A stretch of DNA of 48,640 bases from JAUZQZ01 sp964624255. Lineage in GTDB: Bacteria; Pseudomonadota; Zetaproteobacteria; Mariprofundales; Mariprofundaceae. The position numbers and the translations under genes were made by a program. Location of the stretch: the NCBI GenBank assembly GCA_964624255.1, contig CAZUWV010000006.1:1-48640 (forward strand), given 5' to 3'. The notes beneath the pieces were generated by a model that saw only the letters and a list, made by a program, of their open reading frames with translations, had not been told where the DNA came from and ran no database searches. Of this stretch, positions 40,868 to 48,640 are shown piece by piece. Position 1 is the first letter of the stretch. Each line of letters opens with the position of its first letter.

Positions 40868-42090
40868 GACCCCGGTTTCCGATTGAGGAGAATCTTGATG
40901 GTATTTTGGACCCGTTGCTTCTGGTAGGCCTCAACGACTTTGCGTATGGACGGAAATTTCCCTGCAATCTTGTCGAAGTCCATTCTTGAAAGCTCCATAA
41001 GTTCAGATTCCTCGCATGCCGTCACGGTAGCTGTACGCGGTTTATCCGTCAGGAGTGCGACTTCACCAAAAAAATCGCCTTCACCCATCTTCCCCAGTTC
41101 AACCTGATCTCCATCCTTTCCCATATCGCTGGTGGATACATCTACGGAACCCGACCGAATCAGGTAAAACGTACCTTCTGTTTCCCCTTCTCGAACAATG
41201 ACATCGCCTTTCCCAAAGGCCCGCAAACAAAAATGATCGGCCAGAGTCAGTCGGGCCTCTGCGGGTACGCCCTTGAATACCGGCGTGATCGCCAGCACCC
41301 TGGCCAACACCCTTTGGCGGTAAAAATCTTCAATGGTTGACTGAATGCCGGGATACTTCATCACCCATTCATCGAAAGTAATCCGGTCAATCACCAGGAT
41401 GTTACAATCTGTTTCGGCAATCGCTTCGTCCAAATGCGGCGCACGGGACATGAACGTACGCTCGCCAAAGAAATCGCCTTCCGACAGATGCGAGAACACC
41501 TGCTGCTTGCCCTGTGCATCCCTGGTCCGCAGCAACATACTGCCCATGCCTATCAAATACAGACAATCATCATGGTCGCCTTCGCGAAAAACAGACGTAC
41601 CCGCTGCCACATGCCGTAATTTCAGGGAATCAATGAACGTTTCCAGCTCATCACCGGACAGACCGGAAAGCAACGGTGTACGTTCGAAACCCGTCCTGGC
41701 GCAACCAGCGCCCCTGTTATCCGGTATTTCCTGCGCCGTGTTCTGAGGCGTTACGGCGCGGATCGCCCAGTCGTCACCGCGCTCGCCGGATAGTGCCTTC
41801 AGACGTTCCCTGATTTCAGTTCGCCCCGGGTCAAGGCGAAGAACGATTTTATTGATTGCAATCGCCTGCACCGCAAGCCCCTGTTCGGCGTAAATACCGG
41901 CAATATGGATGTATTCGGTGACAGCCCTTTCAGTATCTCCGGTTTTTTCGCGCAGTTCGGCAAGCTTCACATGGATACGCAAATCATTCGGCTCAAGCTC
42001 ATGCAATTCACTGAAATATTCCAGGGCCTTCCCGTACCTCCCATTCAGAAGCGCGTGTCTGGCTCTGGTACGCAACCTTTCATTAGTCAT
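40864..42090 (-). CDS. TPR and dual cyclic-nucleotide-binding domain protein
   Basis: Residues 1-95 form TPR-like helical repeats (ALLNGRYGKALEYFSELHELEPND). Two cNMP-binding folds follow, about 138-250 and 268-390. The second keeps the phosphate-binding cassette (GDFFGEVALLTDKPRTATV) and so may bind cAMP or cGMP. The first is degenerate (FFGERTFMSRAPHLDEA lacks the arginine). No HTH or other output domain is seen in its 408 residues. It is encoded between lolC and lolD, overlapping lolD by 4 bp. A role as an adaptor or regulator of envelope functions is a guess. Confidence 0.8.
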   Translation of the reverse strand: MTNERLRTRARHALLNGRYGKALEYFSELHELEPNDLRIHVKLAELREKTGDTERAVTEYIHIAGIYAEQGLAVQAIAINKIVLRLDPGRTEIRERLKALSGERGDDWAIRAVTPQNTAQEIPDNRGAGCARTGFERTPLLSGLSGDELETFIDSLKLRHVAAGTSVFREGDHDDCLYLIGMGSMLLRTRDAQGKQQVFSHLSEGDFFGERTFMSRAPHLDEAIAETDCNILVIDRITFDEWVMKYPGIQSTIEDFYRQRVLARVLAITPVFKGVPAEARLTLADHFCLRAFGKGDVIVREGETEGTFYLIRSGSVDVSTSDMGKDGDQVELGKMGEGDFFGEVALLTDKPRTATVTACEESELMELSRMDFDKIAGKFPSIRKVVEAYQKQRVQNTIKILLNRKPGS

Positions 42091-42106
42091 CAGTGCGATC
42101 CACTAA

Positions 42107-42266
42107 CCTGCATTATTCATGAATCGCCGTGATGATTGCACCGGACCTTTGTTCGCAACAGGTACCGAGGAAGGGGGTCGTAGCCATGCATACATACGAA
42201 CGACGAGGGATTTGGTGCGGACAAAGGAACAAGCAATGGCACGGAAGTATTCATGACTAATGCAGA
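42107..42266 (+). repeat. Complete family A MITE-like element (160 bp) within lol operon
   Basis: The ends CCTGCATTATTCATGAAT and ATTCATGACTAATGCAGA are imperfect complements, and CTAA flanks both sides (42103-42106 and 42267-42270). It has the same length as the copy at 26341-26500 and aligns with it throughout. It lies 26 bp downstream of the lolC stop in the direction of transcription and ends 13 bp before the cyclic-nucleotide-binding gene start codon's TSD side, so it separates the two genes and may weaken co-transcription or remodel the ribosome-binding site. Confidence 0.85.
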
Positions 42267-42292
42267 CTAAAGAGGCTCGCAAGGGGATCCTC

Positions 42293-43528
42293 TCATTCAT
42301 AACGGAGGGCATCCGCCGGTGGAATATGTGCGGCTCGCCATGCAGGATAAACTGTTGCTGCCAACCCCATTCCAAGGCTCGCTACCACGACCAGCCCAAC
42401 GGCGACGGGATCAATAATTGAGGGAACATGATCGATATAGTATACATCGCTGGCAAGGATTGTCACGCCCGTCACACTCTGAAACCATGCCAGAAGCACA
42501 CCCAACTTCCACGCCAACAGGGAGCCGAACATGGCTCCGAGCAGCGTACCAGCTCCGGTCAGGATTGCTCCCATATATAAAAATACCTTCATCACCGAAG
42601 CATCGGTCGCACCAATGGTCTTCAGGACCGCAATTTCCTTTCTGCGCTCCATCACCACCATCACCAGGGATGCCACCATGTTAAACACGGCAACCACTAC
42701 GATCAGCGACAGAATAATACCCATCACCACCCGTTCCATTTCCAGTGCCCGGAAAAACGAACGGTGTTGCTGCATCCAGTCTTTGACCCATGCATCAGGG
42801 GGTAATAATTGCCGCACCTCATTCGCTACCTTTTTTGCTTGATTGCGGTCAAAGAGATGTAATTCAATGCCCGTCACCCTGTTTCCTAAACGGTTAAGCC
42901 TCTGTACCGCTTCCAGGGGCGCAATAACCAGACCAATGTCATATTCGTAAAAGCCGGAATTAAAGATACCGGCCACCTTAAAGGAACGCATGCGCGGCAC
43001 CATACCGGAAGGCGAAACACCCACCGCGGGCGATACCAGATTCACTCTTCCCCCTGTTCGCAAACCCAGCTTATGCGCCAAATCCTTGCCTACAACCACT
43101 TGAAAGGGATTACCCTTGGCTAAATCGTTAAAGTTTCCGGACACCATATGCCGGGCAATCTCCTGCTCACGCGAGATATCTACCCCCTTGAGCATCACAC
43201 CCGTTGCGCGCGAACCATGGACGGCCATGACAGGAACCGAGATATAGGGCGCAGCGCGAGCTACTCCCGGAATTTTCTCTACTTTTGTCAACCACTCCGG
43301 CCATTGCGCCAGCGTATCGCCCGGCCCCTGGATATCCACATGCGAAGAAAATCCCAGTATACGGTTTTTCAATTCCACATCGAACCCGTACATCACTGAA
43401 AGGACAACGATCAGAGCCGCCACGCCAATCGCTACGCCAACACCTGAACTCCAGCTAATCAGGGAAACAAAGCGTTCATCCCGTTTGGAGCGCAGGTAGC
43501 GCACAGCCAGCATGAATTCATAATTCAT
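42293..43528 (-). CDS. lolC: Lipoprotein-releasing system permease LolC/LolE
   Basis: This is the membrane part of the Lol exporter. Four membrane segments flank a large periplasmic domain: the first helix region SLISWSSGVGVAIGVAALIVVLSVMYGF, then three near the C-terminus (MGIILSLIVVVAVFNMVASLV; VFLYMGAILTGAGTLLGAMFG; VGLVVVASLGMGLAATVYPAWRA). It has 411 residues and ends ALRYE, the standard family end. Only one permease gene is here, so a LolCD system with a homodimeric permease (LolF-like) is likely. Confidence 0.93.
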   Translation of the reverse strand: MNYEFMLAVRYLRSKRDERFVSLISWSSGVGVAIGVAALIVVLSVMYGFDVELKNRILGFSSHVDIQGPGDTLAQWPEWLTKVEKIPGVARAAPYISVPVMAVHGSRATGVMLKGVDISREQEIARHMVSGNFNDLAKGNPFQVVVGKDLAHKLGLRTGGRVNLVSPAVGVSPSGMVPRMRSFKVAGIFNSGFYEYDIGLVIAPLEAVQRLNRLGNRVTGIELHLFDRNQAKKVANEVRQLLPPDAWVKDWMQQHRSFFRALEMERVVMGIILSLIVVVAVFNMVASLVMVVMERRKEIAVLKTIGATDASVMKVFLYMGAILTGAGTLLGAMFGSLLAWKLGVLLAWFQSVTGVTILASDVYYIDHVPSIIDPVAVGLVVVASLGMGLAATVYPAWRAAHIPPADALRYE

Positions 43529-43540
43529 CAGGCAGTAACT

Positions 43541-44863
43541 TTAACTGAGATAACGAAAATACAGGTAGACCTGGGCGATACCGATACTGACCAGCATCAG
43601 TATGAATGCATGCTTGGTGAATTGGAAGAATCCGATGGGGTGCCCTGCCCGCTGCGAAAAACCTGCCACGATCAGATTGGCCGATGCACCGATCAGCGAA
43701 CCGTTACCGCCCAGGCATGCACCCAGCGCCAATGCCCACCACAGGGGTACAATCATTTGGTCACCACCGAACGTAGGCGCCATCTTCTGAATTAACGGAA
43801 TCATGGTGGCGACAAAGGGAATGTTATCAATCACAGCCGATGCGAGGGCGGAAATCCACAGAACAGCGGTGACTGTAGCATTAAAATTCCCACCAGTGAG
43901 TGCCAGTGTCTTTTTCGCCATCCATGCGATCACACCCACATGCTCTACACCGGTCACAACAATAAACAGGCCCACAAAGAAGAAGATAGTGGTCCACTCC
44001 ACCTCGGTCATGATGGCCTCAAAAGCTTTATCCTTACCATGCAGGTCATGCCCCAACGACTCCAGCAATAATAGCAGGGCAGCGCCGAACAGGGCAATCG
44101 TAGCAGGCTCCAGATGTAAACTGTGCGACATGGTGAATCCCGTGATAACCAGGCCCAGCACAAACAGACTTTTTTTGAGCAGGGGGATATTCTTAAGGGC
44201 CTCGCGCTCGTTAAACTCCATGATGAGCCGCTGTGCCTCTTCCGAGGCATGCAGACCCCGTCCGAACAGCAGCCAGATCATCAACAACGTGACCAACATG
44301 ATCAGCGGGATTATCGGCGCCAGATTGGTAAGAAAATCATAGAAATTCAGGTGTGCCTGCGAACCGATCATAATATTGGGCGGATCACCGATCAATGTGG
44401 CCGTGCCGCCAATGTTGGAGGCCAGGATCTGGGAAAAGAGAAAGGGATAGGGCTTCACACCAAGCGCATCGGTAATCAGCAACGTAACCGGTGCAATCAA
44501 TAGTACCGTTGTCACATTGTCCAGGAATGCCGAAAACACGGCCGTCACAATTGCGAGCATCACCAGGATGCCCCATGGACGACCCCGCGCCAGCTTGGCT
44601 GCTTTAATAGCCACATACTGAAACATGCCCGTCTTCTGGCTGACGGCCACAATCACCATCATACCCGTCAGAAGCCCGATGGTGTTGAAATCAATACCAT
44701 GAATCGCCGCCTCCTGCGTTAGCACGCCGGAGAGAATCATCAGCCCTGCCCCCAACAGCGACAAAACGGCCCTGTTGAACTGTTCAAACATGATAGCGGC
44801 ATACACCACCAGCAATATACTCACCGCGACCCAGACGGGGTCCATACCGAACAACATGTGCAT
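43541..44863 (-). CDS. ArsB/NhaD-type ion transporter (SLC13 superfamily)
   Basis: This is a polytopic inner-membrane protein of the ion-transporter superfamily that includes NhaD Na+/H+ antiporters, ArsB and the P protein. The repeated signature is visible: FLDNVTTVLLIAPVTLLI and ASNIGGTATLIGDPPNIMIG in the first half, AVIDNIPFVATMIPLI and LGGNGSLIGASANLIVAGF in the second. It has 440 residues with about 11 membrane helices. Substrate (Na+, arsenite or an organic anion) cannot be inferred safely. A CBS-pair protein is encoded 27 bp upstream and may regulate it. Confidence 0.85.
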   Translation of the reverse strand: MHMLFGMDPVWVAVSILLVVYAAIMFEQFNRAVLSLLGAGLMILSGVLTQEAAIHGIDFNTIGLLTGMMVIVAVSQKTGMFQYVAIKAAKLARGRPWGILVMLAIVTAVFSAFLDNVTTVLLIAPVTLLITDALGVKPYPFLFSQILASNIGGTATLIGDPPNIMIGSQAHLNFYDFLTNLAPIIPLIMLVTLLMIWLLFGRGLHASEEAQRLIMEFNEREALKNIPLLKKSLFVLGLVITGFTMSHSLHLEPATIALFGAALLLLLESLGHDLHGKDKAFEAIMTEVEWTTIFFFVGLFIVVTGVEHVGVIAWMAKKTLALTGGNFNATVTAVLWISALASAVIDNIPFVATMIPLIQKMAPTFGGDQMIVPLWWALALGACLGGNGSLIGASANLIVAGFSQRAGHPIGFFQFTKHAFILMLVSIGIAQVYLYFRYLS

Positions 44864-44890
44864 AGTCAGTGTCCTGCCCTGTGGCCAGAA

Positions 44891-45364
44891 TCAGGCATCA
44901 AACGCCTCCTCCGGAATAAACTGATTCAACGCCTTCAAAATATCACTCGATGAGATAATACCAGACAAGTGCCCTTCGTCATCCGTGACCAAAACGTATT
45001 CAAAGCGATCATGCGTGACCATGGCCGCCGTCACCGACAGTAGCGATTCATCCTCCCGTACGATGGTCGGATCGTCGTCCATTACCTCGGCAATGCCCTT
45101 TTCCAGAATCCCCCGATAATGCTTGCGCAACAAACCGATGTCCGGCGCAAACGGTACGGACTGCAAATATCCATCAACGATATATTCCGGTACGATATGC
45201 GTAAGTAATGTCAGTGTGTTCACCGCTCCGAGAATATGACGTTCATCATCTATGACCGGAATAATACGGAAAATTTTGGCGTTGAGGAAATCGATTGCCT
45301 CAGCGACTGTTTGGTGAGACCGACATGTTACCACATCCTTGACCATAATCAGGCTCGCATGCAT
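44891..45364 (-). CDS. CBS-domain pair protein
   Basis: Two CBS motifs make up almost the whole 157-residue protein: residues about 5-55 (MVKDVVTCRSHQTVAEAIDFLNAKIFRIIPVID) and about 92-150 (VMDDDPTIVREDESLLSVTAAMVTHDRFEYVLVTDDEGHLSGIISSSDILK). CBS pairs bind adenosine nucleotides and act as energy sensors. Lying between lysS and an ion transporter, with 21 and 27 bp gaps, it could gate the transporter; that is inference. Confidence 0.87.
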   Translation of the reverse strand: MHASLIMVKDVVTCRSHQTVAEAIDFLNAKIFRIIPVIDDERHILGAVNTLTLLTHIVPEYIVDGYLQSVPFAPDIGLLRKHYRGILEKGIAEVMDDDPTIVREDESLLSVTAAMVTHDRFEYVLVTDDEGHLSGIISSSDILKALNQFIPEEAFDA

Positions 45365-45385
45365 CTCACACCTCCCATTTCCATT

Positions 45386-46900
45386 CTAGCCCTGTTCAGG
45401 CCGCATATGCGGGAACAGAAGCACATCGCGGATAGAATGCTGCCCTGTCAACATCATCACCAGGCGGTCGATACCGATGCCAACACCTGCAGCGGGCGGC
45501 ATGCCATACTCAAGTGCCCGCAGGTAATCTTCATCCACACTCGTCGCCTCATCATCTCCAGCCGCTCTGGCCTGGGCCTGGGCCACGAACCGCTCACGCT
45601 GATCGTCAGGATCATTCAGCTCCGAGAATCCGTTAGCAATTTCCTTGCCAGCGACATATAGCTCGAACCGGTCCGTAAAAAAGGGTTCGTCGGCATTGCG
45701 CCTGGCCAGGGGAGAAATGTCTACCGGAAAATGCGTGACAAACGTGGGCTGTTGCAACCCCGGCTCCACCAGTTCTTCAAACAGGGCCGCCAAATAATGC
45801 CCCGCTTTCCAGGAAATAAGCGGCTCAAAATTGGAAATCAGTCGCATGCAAACCGTCGCCAGCAAAGCCTTGTCCTGCACGTGGCCGCACACGTCCGGAC
45901 ATTTTTCAAATACGGATTCATCCATGCGGAGACGTCTGAATGGCTGATCCATGCGGATGTCCACCCCCTCCCAACCCACCTGTTCAGCATCGCACGCCGT
46001 AGCAATCTCGTGGATCAGGGATTCGGTCAGGTCCATCGCATCATTGAAATCAGCATAGGCCTGATACCATTCGACCATGGTAAACTCAGGGTTATGCGTC
46101 GCATCCAATCCTTCATTACGAAAGTTCCGATTAATCTCGAACACGCGTTCAATACCACCCACCAGCAGTCGCTTCAGGAATAGTTCAGGCGCAATACGCA
46201 GATACAGATCCATATCCAGCGCATTGTGATGGGTCATGAATGGGCGGGCCGCCGCGCCACCCGGCTGGCTTTGTAGCATTGGCGTTTCCACTTCCATAAA
46301 ATCCCGCGCCACCAGAGCATGTCTCAAGGCGCTGATAGCCTTCGAGCGTGTTCGAAATACATCGCGCACCTCAGGGTTCATCATCATATCCACATAACGC
46401 TGGCGATAACGTATTTCTTTGTCCGCAAGTCCGTGCCATCCCGAAGGCAGTGGCCGCAAGCATTTGGTAATCAGTTCGATACGGGATGCCCTGACTGACA
46501 ATTCACCTGTTTTGGTACGGAAAATCGTACCCGCTACGCCAATGATATCACCCAAATCCCATTTCTTTGTCGGATTGTAGGTTTCCATCCCCAACACGTC
46601 CCTATTCAAAAAAACCTGAATCCGCCCTGAACCATCCTGAATGTGCATAAAACTGGATTTTCCCATCACGCGATGGGCCATGATACGCCCCGCCATGCAA
46701 ACGCGAATATTTTCGGATTCCAGCTTATCTCCATCCCAGGCCTCGCACCGCGCCAATATCGCAGCACTTGAATCGTCGACACGGTAACCGTTGGGGTAAG
46801 CCATACCTGTGTCGCGCAGGCGGGCCAGTTTCTCCCGCCGCACACAAATCTGTTCGGATGTTTGTAGTGCTTCAGGGCTTGTCTGGGCTTTCTTGCTCAT
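45386..46900 (-). CDS. lysS: Lysyl-tRNA synthetase, class II
   Basis: LysRS charges tRNA-Lys. The N-terminal OB-fold anticodon domain (ENIRVCMAGRIMAHRVMGKSSFMHIQDGSGRIQVFLNRD) is followed by class II motifs 1 (RTRSKAISALRHALVARDFMEVETPML), 2 (FEINRNFRNEGLDATHNPEFTMVEWYQAYADF) and 3 (GVGIGIDRLVMMLTGQHSIRDVLLFP). It has 504 residues, full length. ndk lies 10 bp upstream in the transcript. Confidence 0.97.
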   Translation of the reverse strand: MSKKAQTSPEALQTSEQICVRREKLARLRDTGMAYPNGYRVDDSSAAILARCEAWDGDKLESENIRVCMAGRIMAHRVMGKSSFMHIQDGSGRIQVFLNRDVLGMETYNPTKKWDLGDIIGVAGTIFRTKTGELSVRASRIELITKCLRPLPSGWHGLADKEIRYRQRYVDMMMNPEVRDVFRTRSKAISALRHALVARDFMEVETPMLQSQPGGAAARPFMTHHNALDMDLYLRIAPELFLKRLLVGGIERVFEINRNFRNEGLDATHNPEFTMVEWYQAYADFNDAMDLTESLIHEIATACDAEQVGWEGVDIRMDQPFRRLRMDESVFEKCPDVCGHVQDKALLATVCMRLISNFEPLISWKAGHYLAALFEELVEPGLQQPTFVTHFPVDISPLARRNADEPFFTDRFELYVAGKEIANGFSELNDPDDQRERFVAQAQARAAGDDEATSVDEDYLRALEYGMPPAAGVGIGIDRLVMMLTGQHSIRDVLLFPHMRPEQG

Positions 46901-46910
46901 TAAAGAAGAT

Positions 46911-47339
46911 TTACCGAAAGCTGTTCAGATCCAGACCACCAAAGAAGAAAGCGATCTCAATGGCAGCGTTTTCCTCCGAATCCGATCCATGTACGGCATT
47001 GGCATCAATGGAATCCGCGTGGTCGGCACGGATCGTACCAGCCTCTGCTTCTTTCGGGTTTGTCGCACCCATCAGTTGACGATTCAGCGCTATGGCATTC
47101 TTGCCTTCCAGCACCATGGCAAGAACAGGCCCGGAGCTCATGAACGTACATAAATCCCTGTAGAATGGGCGTCCTTCGTGTACCGCGTAAAAGCGGCCCG
47201 CCTGCCCGACTGACAACTGCGTCATACGCGTTGCAATGACCGCGAGTCCGTTCTCTTCAAAACGACGGATAATGTCACCGATCACCTTCTTGGCGACCGC
47301 ATCCGGCTTGATAATCGAAAGTGTGCGTTGAACTGCCAT
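46911..47339 (-). CDS. ndk: Nucleoside diphosphate kinase
   Basis: Ndk transfers the gamma phosphate of ATP to NDPs. MAVQRTLSIIKPDAV begins the 142-residue protein and the catalytic histidine is in NAVHGSDSEENA. ATG 47339 has GGAGGAG about 10 bases upstream, so the much longer upstream frame is not used. It is followed by lysS and preceded by mnmA, with a 130-bp spacer. Confidence 0.97.
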   Translation of the reverse strand: MAVQRTLSIIKPDAVAKKVIGDIIRRFEENGLAVIATRMTQLSVGQAGRFYAVHEGRPFYRDLCTFMSSGPVLAMVLEGKNAIALNRQLMGATNPKEAEAGTIRADHADSIDANAVHGSDSEENAAIEIAFFFGGLDLNSFR

Positions 47340-47352
47340 GCTGATACTCCTC

Positions 47353-47447
47353 CCATGGAACTTCGCGGCCTTCATCCCGTCCATCAACAGTCCGAGCCAG
47401 GCTAGCGTGGCGCGGCACTCTAGTGGTTCAGCGGGAAAGTTCCAAGG
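47353..47447. repeat. Candidate small inverted-repeat element (family C) between mnmA and ndk
   Basis: CCATGGAACTT at 47353-47363 and AAGTTCCAAGG at 47437-47447 are inverted copies at 10 of 11 positions, enclosing a 95-bp gene-free segment ending next to the ndk ribosome-binding site. No target duplication is obvious and I see no second copy in the window. It could equally be a structured 5' leader of ndk. Confidence 0.4.
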
Positions 47448-47462
47448 AAGAAAGATACTTAC

Positions 47463-47481
47463 GAGCCTCTTATGCAAGCTC
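47463..47481. repeat. Degenerate family B-like end at mnmA stop
   Basis: GAGCCTCTTATGCAAG resembles the family B terminus GAGCCTCTTGCAAAAC with a TA insertion and further changes. On the coding strand the mnmA TAA stop falls inside it. No second end is seen. Confidence 0.3.
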
Positions 47482-48573
47482 CGAGATAATACCTCCACCC
47501 AGCAATTCATCACCCGCATAAAATGCCGCCACCTGACCCGGTGCCGTAGGCTTCTGTGGAGCATCAAATTTAATGCGTACACGCTCGCCCTCCTCGGAGA
47601 GGCAACACGGTGCGAGCCTAGACTGATAGCGTAGTTTAGCAGTCACTGACTCAAAGGGGCGCGGCCTGCGAACCCATGTCACATCATCCACCTTCACCCC
47701 GCGAATCCATGCTTCCTCTGGCGGAGCCACCACGACCCGCGCCGTATTCCCATTGAGACCTACAACGTTCCACGGCCCGCCGGAAAGCCCCAGACCCTTG
47801 CGTTGCCCCAGCGTGTAATGTGCGATACCTTGGTGCTTCCCCAGAATATTACCCTTCTCATTGACAATATCGCCTGGCCGGAAACCAACGGATGCACCCT
47901 GACGTTTCAAGAATGCGATGCGGTTTCCGGAGGGAATAAAACAAATATCCTGGCTTTCAGGCTTGGCTGCTGTTGGCAGACCGAACTGCAAGGCCAGTTT
48001 ACGCGTTTCAGCTTTCTCCAAGTGCCCTACCGGAAACAGAATCCGCTCAAGTTGCTCGCGGCTCGTAGTCGCCAGAAAATAACTCTGATCCTTACGCGCG
48101 TCATTTCCCCTGTAGATATGCACGCCATCTTCGTCATCTTTGCGGCGCACATAATGCCCTGTAGCGATAAACGCTGCTTCCAACTCATTCGCTACATCCA
48201 GCAGTGCGCCGAATTTCACGAACCTGTTGCAACGTTCGCAGGGATTCGGTGTCCGTCCCGACTCGTAATCAGCAATAAACGGGGCGATGACATGCTCACG
48301 AAAACCCTCGCGCATATCCATCGAATAGAACGGAATGCCAATATGATCGGCGACCCGGCGCGCATCATAGGCATCCTCGGTGGCGCAACAGGAACCATGG
48401 CGGCTTGTTTCATCGCGTGAGTAGTCCCATACATTCAGAAACACACCCACCACATCCGCCCCCGCATCCGCGAGTATCGCCGCCATCACGGACGAATCCA
48501 CGCCACCACTCATCGCGGCAACGATGCGCACCCCTTTCAGGTGTGACATGATGGCTTCCTGTGGAGCAATCAT
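47470..48573 (-). CDS. mnmA: tRNA-specific 2-thiouridylase MnmA
   Basis: MnmA thiolates U34 of tRNA-Lys, -Glu and -Gln. The PP-loop AMSGGVDSSVMA, the first catalytic Cys in NPCERCNRFVKFG and the second in KPESQDICFIP, and the tRNA-binding HYTLGQRKGLGL are all present. From GTG/ATG choices: ATG 48573 gives 367 residues and overlaps a possible upstream gene's stop (ATGA), while ATG 48549 (MSHLKG) has AGGAAG nearby and gives 359 residues. The C-terminus GGGIISELA is standard. Confidence 0.95.
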   Translation of the reverse strand: MIAPQEAIMSHLKGVRIVAAMSGGVDSSVMAAILADAGADVVGVFLNVWDYSRDETSRHGSCCATEDAYDARRVADHIGIPFYSMDMREGFREHVIAPFIADYESGRTPNPCERCNRFVKFGALLDVANELEAAFIATGHYVRRKDDEDGVHIYRGNDARKDQSYFLATTSREQLERILFPVGHLEKAETRKLALQFGLPTAAKPESQDICFIPSGNRIAFLKRQGASVGFRPGDIVNEKGNILGKHQGIAHYTLGQRKGLGLSGGPWNVVGLNGNTARVVVAPPEEAWIRGVKVDDVTWVRRPRPFESVTAKLRYQSRLAPCCLSEEGERVRIKFDAPQKPTAPGQVAAFYAGDELLGGGIISELA

Positions 48574-48640
48574 AATGAGATCTGCTTCGGGATGGGCAGT
48601 GTCAGCCCCATGGCTCGCCGCATCAGCATTCGCTTGACCG
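48570..48640 (-). CDS. C-terminal end of an upstream gene (partial)
   Basis: On the minus strand the last 70 bp of the window read open as VKRMLMRRAMGLTLPIPKQISL and stop at TGA 48570-48572, overlapping the mnmA ATG 48573 as ATGA. That arrangement is typical of a coupled upstream gene. The fragment is too short to identify. Confidence 0.35.
   Translation of the reverse strand, partial: VKRMLMRRAMGLTLPIPKQISL

Noticed and set aside
46911..47582. A longer ndk protein starting at 47582
   Set aside because: The extra N-terminus is unlike Ndk and crosses the spacer and mnmA; the ATG at 47339 with GGAGGAG matches the normal start.
1..48640. Defence island, prophage or biosynthetic gene cluster
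   Set aside because: Every sizeable gene is assigned to housekeeping, transport, pilus or envelope functions; no integrase, restriction, toxin-antitoxin or synthase genes were found.

Overview
The window is ordinary chromosomal DNA from a Gram-negative, almost certainly proteobacterial, organism. This is shown by lpxB (lipid A), the LolCD lipoprotein-release ABC system, a TolC/RND/MFP tripartite pump, a PilQ secretin and RibBA. A gammaproteobacterial or zetaproteobacterial-type genome fits the gene repertoire, but I cannot fix the class from sequence alone. Coding density is high and nearly all genes are recognisable housekeeping genes. I see no rRNA, tRNA, CRISPR array, prophage, intact insertion sequence, toxin-antitoxin or defence island.

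Layout. 0.26-5.6 kb (+): tmk-holB-metG-rnd and a hypothetical gene. 5.7-10.7 kb (+): two oligopeptide-ABC ATPases (dppD/dppF-like), a DinG/YoaA helicase and mazG. 10.8-17.1 kb (-): ribE-ribBA-ribH-nusB-queG, then gph-thiE-thiD (riboflavin, queuosine and thiamine steps). 17.3-23.2 kb (+): pilM-pilN-pilO-pilQ-aroB, with no pilP and no aroK. 23.3-27.0 kb (+): gltA, dppB/dppC-like permeases, tadA. 27.0-32.1 kb (-): midA-like methyltransferase, an RlmD-type rRNA methyltransferase, a peptide-binding lipoprotein, lpxB. 32.2 kb (+): trxA. 32.6-38.8 kb (-): a TetR-controlled tetR-MFP-RND-TolC efflux operon with a clear operator. 39.0-40.0 kb (+): two small glycine-rich envelope proteins ending in a strong terminator. 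40.2-48.6 kb (-): mnmA-ndk-lysS-CBS protein-ion transporter-lolC-cNMP-binding protein-lolD.

The parts of one peptide ABC transporter are scattered: two ATPases, two permeases and one binding protein lie in three places within 24 kb. The LolCD operon contains a TPR/cyclic-nucleotide-binding protein overlapping lolD. The CBS protein lies beside the SLC13/NhaD-type transporter.

The least ordinary content is a set of small palindromic, MITE-like repeats at gene ends. Family A is about 160 bp when complete, has CCTGAACTATTCAT-type termini and is flanked by 4-bp duplications of the form NTAN. Two full copies, an internally deleted 44-bp copy, a 26-bp copy made only of the two termini, and several fragments are present. 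Family B has GAGCCTCTTGCAAAAC termini. Members of these families lie on stop codons (mazG, queG) or at ambiguous starts (queG, possibly lpxB), and may act as hairpin terminators or edit protein ends.
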